64,000 bases of DNA from CAXTTV01 sp964247295 (GTDB lineage: Bacteria; Chloroflexota; Ktedonobacteria; Ktedonobacterales; Ktedonobacteraceae). The stretch covers positions 1-64,000 of the forward strand of contig CAXTTV010000002.1 of the NCBI GenBank assembly GCA_964247295.1, read 5' to 3'. A program made the position numbers and the translations under genes. How positions within the stretch are numbered: the stretch's first letter is position 1; every line of letters begins with the position of its first letter. This document shows positions 43,408 to 51,654 of the stretch, in pieces. The notes beneath the pieces were generated by a model. It was not told where the DNA came from. It ran no database searches and worked only from the letters and a program-made list of their open reading frames with translations.

Positions 43408-43839
43408 TTGAGAAACTTACTTTATGCAGGAGCATTATTTGTTCTTATCGTTTGCCTTGGATCTACATTTCTTTTCCCAGGAAGTGCATTTGCAAAATCT
43501 TTAAGGTGCCCAACTCCATATTCGAATACGACTACAGTGGAATATGGTTTTACAAGTGCTCATGTGAGTGTAACTGTTTGGCGAGGATGTGATGGCGGAT
43601 ATTATGCGAGTGCATACAGTTTTCAAGATAGCAATGGTTTTGCATTCCATGGAACTGTAAAGATTATTAATGCTGGTGCCTCAGATGGACTCAGCACAAC
43701 TTGTAACAGAGTGGGTATATGTAATAGCCCAGAACTCTATCCAGGGAGTGGCGATAGCCTCTATGCACAATATTGTAATAACAATGGGGTATTCAATGGT
43801 GACAACCCTTGTTTTTACACTTCATTCATTACTGTTTAA
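43408..43839 (+). CDS. Small secreted cysteine-containing protein
   Basis: Protein of 143 residues starting at TTG 43408, with AGGAAAGGA nine bases upstream. A signal peptide (LLYAGALFVLIVCLGSTFLF, then GSAFA) is followed by a mature part of about 115 residues with six cysteines (RCPTPY, RGCDGGYY, TTCNR, GICNS, QYCNN, NPCFYT), which suits three disulfides. Rich in Tyr, Ser, Asn and Gly, likely beta. No family recognised. Monocistronic. Confidence 0.65.
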   Translation: MRNLLYAGALFVLIVCLGSTFLFPGSAFAKSLRCPTPYSNTTTVEYGFTSAHVSVTVWRGCDGGYYASAYSFQDSNGFAFHGTVKIINAGASDGLSTTCNRVGICNSPELYPGSGDSLYAQYCNNNGVFNGDNPCFYTSFITV

Positions 43840-44133
43840 GTACATGAATATTTTGGAAACTGTTCCAAAATAGAACAGACCATAGATGGATTTGATGGGG
43901 CCTTTGCTGCCGATACGTACAGGAATGTCAGTAGGTGATGCAAGGTTGTTGTGGAAACGGAGGATATCTGATCTTGCATCACCCAGGGGCGTCTGCTGCT
44001 GACGTACAAGGATGTACCGGATACTCTCTCCCTGGCGTATCCCCCACTGACGGAAAGCCAGGGACCACACGCTTCAAAAACTTCCTCATATATCAGGAAT
44101 AATTGCAGCAGACCGTGCCAATCTCTACATTTT
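43840..44133. other. Region between the secreted protein and pckG remnant
   Basis: No gene I can support. A minus-strand frame of 82 codons (43822-44070: FRQWGIRQGESIRYILVRQQ and on) has protein-like composition and could be a transposase scrap, but no motif supports this. Confidence 0.4.
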
Positions 44134-45041
44134 TTATTCTTCCGCCTGATCCCAATGTTCTGGAGAGCGCCACAGACTCGAAAGGATCAGCTCGCGAATG
44201 AACAGCATCTCCTTCGGCAAGCGATCATACAATTTTTCAAACAGTTCTTCGTGTGAGAGGAGTTCCTGCTTCCAGTCGCTGCGGTCAACGGACATCAGCT
44301 CGTTGAACTGCTCACGGGTGAAGTCTGGCAGACCGCGCCAGTCCAGGTCCTCGTAGCGTGGCATCCAGCCGATGGGACTCTCGATGCTCACCGCACGACC
44401 ATGGGCTCGCTCGACAATCCATTTCAGGACGCGCATGTTGTCGCCGAAGCCAGGCCATATGAAATTGCCGTTCGCATCACGGCGAAACCAGTTCACGCTG
44501 AAGATGCGCGGTGGGTTCGGCAACTGTCGCCCGAAGTTGAGCCAATGGTTGAAGTAGTCGGCCATATGGTATCCGATGAACGGCAGCATCGCGAATGGGT
44601 CGCGGCGCACCACGCCGAGCGTACCGGCGGCAGCAGCGGTCATCTCCGATCCCATGGTTGCAGCGGCATACACTCCATAGGCCCAGTTGAAGGATTGATA
44701 GACCAGAGGCACCCCGTCCGCACGCCGACCACCGAAGATGAACGCGGAGATGGGAACTCCTTGTGTATTGCTGGCCGCTGAATCAAGTACGGGACATTGG
44801 TCAAGCGGTGCGGTGAAGCGCGAGTTCGCATGAGCTGCCTTACGTCCACTGTCGGGCGTCCAGTCCAGACCGGTCCAATCGATCAGGTGGGCAGGAGGTG
44901 TTTTTGTCATACCTTCTGTGAGCTGTCGCACCAGTGGACCTGTTCGGGTTTACATAACGCAATCATCTCTTCAACCCAGGCGCGTAATTTGGTATTGGTG
45001 ACATACGCTGGTATTTGTGTTACAGAGTCGATTGTCTGCAT
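44134..45041 (-). pseudogene. pckG: GTP-dependent PEP carboxykinase gene with large internal deletion
   Basis: ATG 45041 (GGAGG six bases before) opens a genuine PEPCK N-terminus: [20 protein letters not shown] then HWCDSS, about 40 residues. The frame then ends at TGA 44907. Overlapping it in another frame is the C-terminal 260 residues of the enzyme: [91 protein letters not shown] and [13 protein letters not shown]. Some 300 middle residues are absent, including the GTP P-loop and the metal site. Intact enzyme is about 600 residues and makes phosphoenolpyruvate from oxaloacetate. The TGTGA-array promoter upstream is still intact. Confidence 0.88.
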
Positions 45042-45192
45042 TATTTCCTCCAATAACTCATATGGGATGACAGCACTTTAAAAGGGAAAAATGTTGTACT
45101 TCTTACAAAAATTGTCTTTTTCTCTCGCATCTGTTGAAAGGTGGTTACAGGTCTAACCTTGCAATGTAGGCAAACTTTTCTTTCCTACCAGG

Positions 45193-45257
45193 AGCATAGA
45201 TCTTTTGCATCACAGGACAATCTCGGAGAAGAGCATTGCTATCACAGGTACGTCACA
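45193..45257 (-). promoter_or_regulatory. TGTGA-array promoter of the pckG remnant
   Basis: On the minus strand: TGTGAC (45257-45252), TGTGAT (45246-45241), CGAGAT (45225-45220, weak), TGTGAT (45214-45209), then 10 bases and TATGCT (45198-45193). Starts are 11, 21 and 11 apart. The remaining part of 45042-45379 shows no gene. Confidence 0.7.
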
Positions 45258-45379
45258 ATAGAGGGATAAGAGTTTACAGTCCTTATGGAACTTCCATGTT
45301 TATGTTTTTTATGAAATCATTCAACTCTGGTCCACCTGTTATTGGAAGATAATGAGTACAGGTGGACCAGTTTTGTTCT

Positions 45380-48300
45380 TTACTTTTCGTGGAATTCGGA
45401 TGTCTGGAAGTGGAGGGTGTTGCTGTTCTCTTTGACGGTGCGTATGACGTGCTCTGGTGCGCCTTCTGGGAGTTCGGCGGTGATTTCCAGGGTGACGGTG
45501 ACGTTGGTGCCGCTGAGGCCGGTGAGGTGCTTGACGACTTCCTCCATGATTTTGCCTGCCTCCGATGCCATCATGCGTTCATTAATCTGGACTGATCCGT
45601 AGAAGCGGTGCGGGCTTTTTGCTGCCTTCTCTACACCTGGGGTCTGGCCGTTACTCGGCACGTTGTAGGTGTTCTCTCGCACTATGTTTTTTTGTGTGGG
45701 CATACCCTGGTATGGTGGTTGTTCCTGTAAACCTGGAGTGGCGATAGGGGTTGCGGCGGCCTGTCTTGCACGTAACTTTGCTTCTTGCTCTGCCGCTTCC
45801 ATCTCAAGTTGGGCGTCGGCGATCTCTGGCTTTACCAGGAGCGATTGCCCATCTATGATGATGGCAGCACTGTATCCCGCCTGGAGGTTGAGATAGCGTT
45901 GACGCTCTTCGTCCCAGCCAGAGGCATAGGCAAAGGTGTCATCGCGCCAGGATTGGCTTTGTACTCCATGCGCCATAGCATTCTCCAGAACTTTGCTGTC
46001 TTTGAGGCGCGGGAGATAGATGTAGCGAGCGAAGTTCTCGACCAGTTCTTTTGTGTTGACGTGATTGCCTCGCCAGAGCGGGATACGATCCATCTCTTGT
46101 CGCAGGCGTACGCCCGCGAATTGGGTGATGAGCAGTTCCTCGGTTCGTAGGAGATTCGTTGCACTACTGGCGAGCAGGCCAGACTTTTCCTGTCGTTGTA
46201 ACTTATAGGTTCCTAATTCGATGGGACCACGTGGGTTGGTTTGCTCGGGGACAAGCAACCAGAAATAGGTTTCTGGGATAAGCGCGAGCACCCGTTCTTT
46301 GGCATCCGTACTGCGATCTTTGGCCTGTTTCCACTGGAATGCGTCGAGATTGAGCGCTTCACGTTCCTGTTCAATGGATTCCCAGGCGCGGAAGAGGCGC
46401 GTGGCCTGCTTTAGATCCTCGATGCGATTGTGGTCTGCGGCCAGGAAAATGACGGTATTCGGATAATTGCGGGGGGAGCTCCCCCGCGAGGCCAGAATTT
46501 TACGGGCCTCAACCGGAGCTGGAGATTCTTGATTGCGCTGAACATGCGGATAATGTGGTTTAAGAATGACGAGGCGTAGACCGTTGTTTTCATCGATCAC
46601 ATCGCCTGGGCTATCTGGGCAGGGATGGACGCTGGCAAAGTCAGCTTTCTGGCGCTGCTCAACTTTGAGATAGTTTTTGATGGTCTGATAAACGGTTTCG
46701 TCATCGTATTGAGTAGCGCGATCCTGGGCCAGACGCGTGACACTGGGCTGGGTATCGTACCAGTAGCGGCGCTCATTTTGATAAAGGTAGGTGGCCTGCT
46801 CTGTTAAACGTCGCAAGGCATCTCCGAAGATCGCAACGCTCTCTCCTGGTTGGGCGCAACTCAGTTTGATGCTTGTGTCCTGTACTCCTTTATTGGTGCT
46901 CTCCAACGTGGGCGTTGAGCTAAAGAAGATGGTGCGTGCCACCTTCCTGGTCGCGGAGAAGCGTCCAAAATTGGGATTATTGCTATCGAGGCGGCGGGGG
47001 AGAGATTGGTTGCCATCCACGTCTTTCTCGATGATTGGGACCCAGTTATCCTCTAAATACTGTGTGAACATGGATTGTACCTTGGATGTATCCAGGGGAA
47101 TATTTGATGGCAGGATCAAAAGCGAGTGATCCTGCTGGGTCCATAACTCATGGACAACAGCCGCCATCAGGCGCAATACTCCACGCGTGCGCTGAAATTT
47201 AGGAATACCAGACCAATCGGTGAAGAGGCGATCAAAGAGTTCGGGATGAATAGGATAACAGTTCTTGATTCTTTGCTCGTAGGCGGCCTCACTGCACTCG
47301 GCAGGAAACTCTTGCCTTTGTGAACGATAAAATTCGGAAAATGATCGGGCGGCGGCGTCGCGCGTGGGATAAAACTGTGGTGGAATTGGCTCAAAAAGAC
47401 GACGACGGACGATTTCAAACCCTTCTTCGGGATCTGCCGGACGCCATGGGGACTCAATACGCCCAAAGATATTTCTCAGGCGGCTGACGGCCTCCAGTCC
47501 ACCCTCGCCTCCGGCCTCATTCACAGATTCGGGGATCGTTGCGACGACGAGAGTTTGTGGCGCAGCCTTTGCAGCCTCTGTGAGATTTTGGGCAAAGCTC
47601 AGGTTGGCCTCGAAAGAGCCAGCAGCCAGCCCATCTTTTCTATAAAGCTGGCGTACAAGCACGACCCACTCGTCAATGAGAATCAGGGCGGGACTGGCGG
47701 CGACAAAAAGCTGGCGCAGGACTTCAGAACCGGGGCTCACGCCGCGCCGATCATCTTCCGCGACCATCGCATAGCCTTCTTTGCCCAGAAGCTGCCAGGC
47801 CATCTCTCCCCACATTGTGCGGACCTCACAGCCGTCAGGCTTCCTGTCAATCTGGGCTGGCGAGAGTGCGTGACCAACAAGCACCGCGCGATTCGCCTCT
47901 GGTGCCTGAATTAGTCCGATCTCGTGCAGAAGCGGCTCGATACCAACGAGATCAGGGGCCGGTACTCCAGAGAAAAGGTGATACAGGGCCAGGAGTGAGT
48001 GCGTCTTACCGCCACCGAAGTTGGTTTGCAACTCAACTACGGGATCACCACCAGTGTTTGTCAGGCGGCGTAGCGCGCCGAGGAGCAACTGACGTAAGCC
48101 ACTGGTCAGGAAGGTACGGCGAAAAAAGGCATAGGGATCGCGATATTCGTCTGTCCCAACATTGCGGTAGACCTGCGAGAGGTCCGCAGCGAACTCCGCA
48201 ACCTGATAATTGCCCGATGCCACATCAGGATGTGGCGTAATAATCTGTCGCCAGGAGATAAGGCCCTTTGGTGCTGAACCATCCACAAGAGGACCGGAAT

Positions 48301-48760
48301 TGCGTCGGGTCACATTGCGTGCCTGGCTATCGAAGCTGGTACGGAGAAGATCGGTCTTCTGCTGTTCTACCTCATCTGCCTGGGCAACGGCAGCGACTGA
48401 GGTGAGCAAAAGCTGAGCACTATCAAGAGCGCGATAGGCGATCTGCGTGCTAAAAGGCTCCTGGTGCGCCCATCTATTGCGCACATCGCGTAGTTCACTC
48501 ACATAGTTGCGTTCCACATGGCCCAGCGTTTTCTTGAACACTGTATTCCAATGATTCCACATGATGAGAAAGAGTGCCTGGATATCGAGGTGCAGATCCT
48601 GTCCCTCGTCTGTGATATGGTAATCTCGCAGCGCGCTGACGGCCTCGTAACGCCAACGCGTACCATAGGTTGCTTCCATCTCACGTTCAACAAATGGCTT
48701 CAAGCCATCATTCAAAAGATCCAGAGCCCGTCCAACGCGGTCGCGGTTCGTGAAAGCCAT
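45380..48760 (-). CDS. DUF499 ATPase with N-terminal Swt1-like HEPN domain (Hma-type defence ATPase)
   Basis: Protein of 1126 residues. Residues 1-130 are helical and contain ELRDVRNRWAHQEPFS; the R-x4-H motif (RNRWAH) is the signature of HEPN ribonuclease-type domains, here of the Swt1-like kind. The DUF499 ATPase follows, with Walker A ELQTNFGGGKTHSLLALYHL near residue 250 and Walker B SPALILIDEWVVL near 365. The C-terminal 130 residues (KSPHRFYGSVQINERM, VKHLTGLSGTNVTVTLEI) are a DUF499-associated tail. In defence islands DUF499 proteins accompany DUF1156 methylases and SNF2 helicases. Last gene of the three-gene operon, 68 bases after the methylase. Confidence 0.85.
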   Translation of the reverse strand: MAFTNRDRVGRALDLLNDGLKPFVEREMEATYGTRWRYEAVSALRDYHITDEGQDLHLDIQALFLIMWNHWNTVFKKTLGHVERNYVSELRDVRNRWAHQEPFSTQIAYRALDSAQLLLTSVAAVAQADEVEQQKTDLLRTSFDSQARNVTRRNSGPLVDGSAPKGLISWRQIITPHPDVASGNYQVAEFAADLSQVYRNVGTDEYRDPYAFFRRTFLTSGLRQLLLGALRRLTNTGGDPVVELQTNFGGGKTHSLLALYHLFSGVPAPDLVGIEPLLHEIGLIQAPEANRAVLVGHALSPAQIDRKPDGCEVRTMWGEMAWQLLGKEGYAMVAEDDRRGVSPGSEVLRQLFVAASPALILIDEWVVLVRQLYRKDGLAAGSFEANLSFAQNLTEAAKAAPQTLVVATIPESVNEAGGEGGLEAVSRLRNIFGRIESPWRPADPEEGFEIVRRRLFEPIPPQFYPTRDAAARSFSEFYRSQRQEFPAECSEAAYEQRIKNCYPIHPELFDRLFTDWSGIPKFQRTRGVLRLMAAVVHELWTQQDHSLLILPSNIPLDTSKVQSMFTQYLEDNWVPIIEKDVDGNQSLPRRLDSNNPNFGRFSATRKVARTIFFSSTPTLESTNKGVQDTSIKLSCAQPGESVAIFGDALRRLTEQATYLYQNERRYWYDTQPSVTRLAQDRATQYDDETVYQTIKNYLKVEQRQKADFASVHPCPDSPGDVIDENNGLRLVILKPHYPHVQRNQESPAPVEARKILASRGSSPRNYPNTVIFLAADHNRIEDLKQATRLFRAWESIEQEREALNLDAFQWKQAKDRSTDAKERVLALIPETYFWLLVPEQTNPRGPIELGTYKLQRQEKSGLLASSATNLLRTEELLITQFAGVRLRQEMDRIPLWRGNHVNTKELVENFARYIYLPRLKDSKVLENAMAHGVQSQSWRDDTFAYASGWDEERQRYLNLQAGYSAAIIIDGQSLLVKPEIADAQLEMEAAEQEAKLRARQAAATPIATPGLQEQPPYQGMPTQKNIVRENTYNVPSNGQTPGVEKAAKSPHRFYGSVQINERMMASEAGKIMEEVVKHLTGLSGTNVTVTLEITAELPEGAPEHVIRTVKENSNTLHFQTSEFHEK

Positions 48761-48828
48761 GCCCCATGCTCCAATCTATGTACGAAACAGGTCTCCGCCG
48801 ATATTATTTTATTGATTACTACAGGAAT

Positions 48829-51654
48829 CTACGCATCGAATGACATAATTGCCTGTCGCGGCTCAACAGCGATTGTGCGAGCACTCTCATCAATGCCGGA
48901 CCAGGATGTGACGAGCATATTATAATAAAGAGCTTCCTGTGCCCATCCCTTGCGCTCACAGAGGGTATAGAGGCGGTACGCGAGATCCCGCACCACTTCT
49001 CCATACCATGCGGGTATCTGTGCGAATACGCTGCCCGCGCCCTGCTCTCCCTGCTTATCAAGGGCGTGAATCATGCGCTGCATCACTTCCCAGGTTGTGA
49101 GACGTTCCTGGTCTTGAAGTTGCCGTTCCGCAAACTCTTCGCGTCTCAGTAGCCGAACATTCCCAGCCCTTGCCTCCAAAATGCCAGCGTCTACCATCTT
49201 TTGGATGGCTGTATTCTTAGCTTTTGAGAGGACCTCTGCCCGTCCATACTGTCCCTCACTCATGCCATATTCCGCAAACCACGCCAGGGCCCAGCGCGTC
49301 TCCACATCATATTCACCCTCCTGCTCTGCCAGGATATCATCCAGCTCCCGGTTGATAAGCTGTAGGGCGGTGCGAATGGAGAGTGGTGTTCCATCTGACT
49401 CTAGAACCTTGCTATAGCGAGAGTAGACAGCCATCCCCGGTCCAATGCTTGCCTGGGCAAGGTCTACAGGTGCAATCGACCCTTTCTGCATACTTTTAAG
49501 GGCATCTGCCAATTCACTGCGTAGCTCGTTGATGAATTGACGGCGTGAGGATGTTGGAGCATTGACAGGTCGGGGACGACAGACCAGTACAATGGAAGAG
49601 GCCAGAGCATTCGTACCCTGACCAACACTGCGATTTATCATCTCTGTACGCATAGGCCAGGTACCCGTAATCGTAAATCCTGCACGAATTAGAGCTTCAA
49701 GCATTGTTTCCCAACCGGTAGAAGCAACAAATAACGGCTTGTTCACAATGCTATTAGATTTGTTACTACTATCACCCTCTGATTCGGCCTGTTTAAAGGC
49801 GTAATAAATAGTGAGAGGGTAGTCTGGGTGATGGCTTGAACGCATACGCTCGAAGGCTTGACCCAGCCCATGTTCAAAAAAATCTTGTGCTCTGCGCTTA
49901 CTCCCCTCAAAGCGATAGGGCGTTGCAATAAGCTCCTGACTTTTGGGAACAAGCATTGTACTAAATAGTTCTGGATAGATGCTTTGTAAAGAGCGGCGCA
50001 GCCAGACATAGAAGAAATCTGAAAGATCCGCATACCCAATATTGTCATAGTACGGTGGATCGGTCGAAATAATCGGTTGAATGATATCCGAGATAGCAGA
50101 GGTGGCGTCACGTTGCAGCGCAGAGCCGACAGTATTACAAGGAATGTTTTGGACAACTTCGACAATCCAATCAACAGCTCCTAAAAAATTTCCGGTAGAT
50201 TCGCTAAAAGGATTTGCTTCCGCAAAATCCCAAACCATTGGGATCGCCTGTCGCGCAAAAGTATTACGGACTTTTACGTATCCAGTGTCCCAGGAACAAA
50301 TTGTGGAGTTTCTATCTGCTAAACGATCAATAGCTAGCGCTAGATAGGTTATGATAGCATTTGCATACCTATTCACATCGAATTGCTTGTGATCTTCAAA
50401 CATGTGGATAAAATCAATGTTACTAGTGAGATCAAGTAAAACTTTTTCTTTGACTTCTTGCAAAAGGTCACTAAATGTAGTGAGTGCAACTAACTGACGT
50501 GAAGTAAAAATATCTCCAAATGTAGACATATTATAAACAGGAGGAGAGAACCAGCGAGGATTCTTAGGCATTTCTTGTAGTGGTTTCCATGAAGGTAGAG
50601 ATGATAATGCAACATCTTCTTGCTCTTTTATAGGAGGCAGATATAGTCGCCTACTTTTTCCCTCAGCAACGATGGAGATCAATATAGCACCCATTCTATG
50701 TTGTTTAGCTTCTTCTTTTAAATATTGCTCAGTGGCTATATTTCCACAACATAAGCACCTAAATTGTGCGCCACGCCCAACTTTGGGCGTTTCTAAAGGC
50801 ATATCAGAACCATTTTTAATGGTAAATGTAATAGTAGGCGGTGTAACTAGATCATTGATAATAGGTTCAACCCAGGTTTCCTTGCCCTTTTTCTTGGAAA
50901 GCCAAAACGACGAAACTAATGGCATTTCGGCACCACAGGCCGGATTTGGACACGTTATCGTTCTTGCCCAGATCCAGGCAATCACTGTTGCTTCATTATC
51001 ATCGCCGTATTCCCTGGGCAATTTTACTCTGGGATAGAGATGGCCGATGCGCTTCTCTGCCTCAGCACGCATCCATTTGCCGTAGTAGCGAATGTCATCA
51101 GCGAGACCGCCAGCATTATGCCATTCATGATTAAACAGGCTCTCTTTTGCTTCTGGATTAACAGGGGGTAAATTGGCAAATGTAGGTGGAATTTCAATCA
51201 AGGCTTTGTTGATCAGGACAGCGACAGGGTTAAGATCGCTCGCATGGGCCTCCAGGCCCAAACGTTGGGCTTCTAAGGGAATTGAGCTGCCGCCCGCGAA
51301 AGGATCGAGGACAGGTGGAGGATTGTCTCCTGTCGCCTTGCGGATCTCTGCACGTACTTTTTCCATGCACCTTTCGTCGTTGGCATTTTCCCATTTGACC
51401 ATTTCTTCTATCAGATCAAAAAGACGTTTTCGCTCGGCATCCTGCTGGGCTTCAGAGAGATCAGGATTTCCAGATGGATCGTCTATAAGGGAAGCAAAGA
51501 GAACTGCTCGACAGGTTGCGAGGGGACGCCGTGCCCACCACAGATGGAGCGTCGAAGGGTGCCCATGGCGAATAGATTTCTCTCGTGCTGCCTCTTTGTT
51601 AATAGCATCGAGTGGTAGGGCGACCTCAATAAGTTTTTTGCGGTACGATGTCAT
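48829..51654 (-). CDS. DUF1156 DNA methyltransferase (Hma-type)
   Basis: Protein of 941 residues. The N-terminal DUF1156 region (EKSIRHGHPSTLHLWWARRP, LATCRAVLFASLIDDP) leads into the SAM site VLDPFAGGSSIPLEAQRLGL with ASDLNPVAV; the catalytic motif IISTDPPYYDNIGYADLSDF identifies an adenine-N6 or cytosine-N4 enzyme. Two Cys pairs (CPNPACG and CLCCGN) form a zinc ribbon in between. It probably modifies host DNA so that the partner helicase and ATPase act on foreign DNA only. ATG 51654 overlaps the helicase stop as ATGA, so the two are coupled. Confidence 0.9.
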   Translation of the reverse strand: MTSYRKKLIEVALPLDAINKEAAREKSIRHGHPSTLHLWWARRPLATCRAVLFASLIDDPSGNPDLSEAQQDAERKRLFDLIEEMVKWENANDERCMEKVRAEIRKATGDNPPPVLDPFAGGSSIPLEAQRLGLEAHASDLNPVAVLINKALIEIPPTFANLPPVNPEAKESLFNHEWHNAGGLADDIRYYGKWMRAEAEKRIGHLYPRVKLPREYGDDNEATVIAWIWARTITCPNPACGAEMPLVSSFWLSKKKGKETWVEPIINDLVTPPTITFTIKNGSDMPLETPKVGRGAQFRCLCCGNIATEQYLKEEAKQHRMGAILISIVAEGKSRRLYLPPIKEQEDVALSSLPSWKPLQEMPKNPRWFSPPVYNMSTFGDIFTSRQLVALTTFSDLLQEVKEKVLLDLTSNIDFIHMFEDHKQFDVNRYANAIITYLALAIDRLADRNSTICSWDTGYVKVRNTFARQAIPMVWDFAEANPFSESTGNFLGAVDWIVEVVQNIPCNTVGSALQRDATSAISDIIQPIISTDPPYYDNIGYADLSDFFYVWLRRSLQSIYPELFSTMLVPKSQELIATPYRFEGSKRRAQDFFEHGLGQAFERMRSSHHPDYPLTIYYAFKQAESEGDSSNKSNSIVNKPLFVASTGWETMLEALIRAGFTITGTWPMRTEMINRSVGQGTNALASSIVLVCRPRPVNAPTSSRRQFINELRSELADALKSMQKGSIAPVDLAQASIGPGMAVYSRYSKVLESDGTPLSIRTALQLINRELDDILAEQEGEYDVETRWALAWFAEYGMSEGQYGRAEVLSKAKNTAIQKMVDAGILEARAGNVRLLRREEFAERQLQDQERLTTWEVMQRMIHALDKQGEQGAGSVFAQIPAWYGEVVRDLAYRLYTLCERKGWAQEALYYNMLVTSWSGIDESARTIAVEPRQAIMSFDA

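Noticed and set aside
43822..44070. 82-codon ORF as transposase fragment
   Set aside because: No catalytic or IS-end motif could be found; left as unassigned.
36711..45257. Sites for a Crp/Fnr protein (TGTGA half-sites)
   Set aside because: Crp/Fnr sites are inverted repeats (TGTGA-N6-TCACA). These are direct repeats at 11-bp period with a fixed -10 distance, which fits OmpR-family proteins instead.
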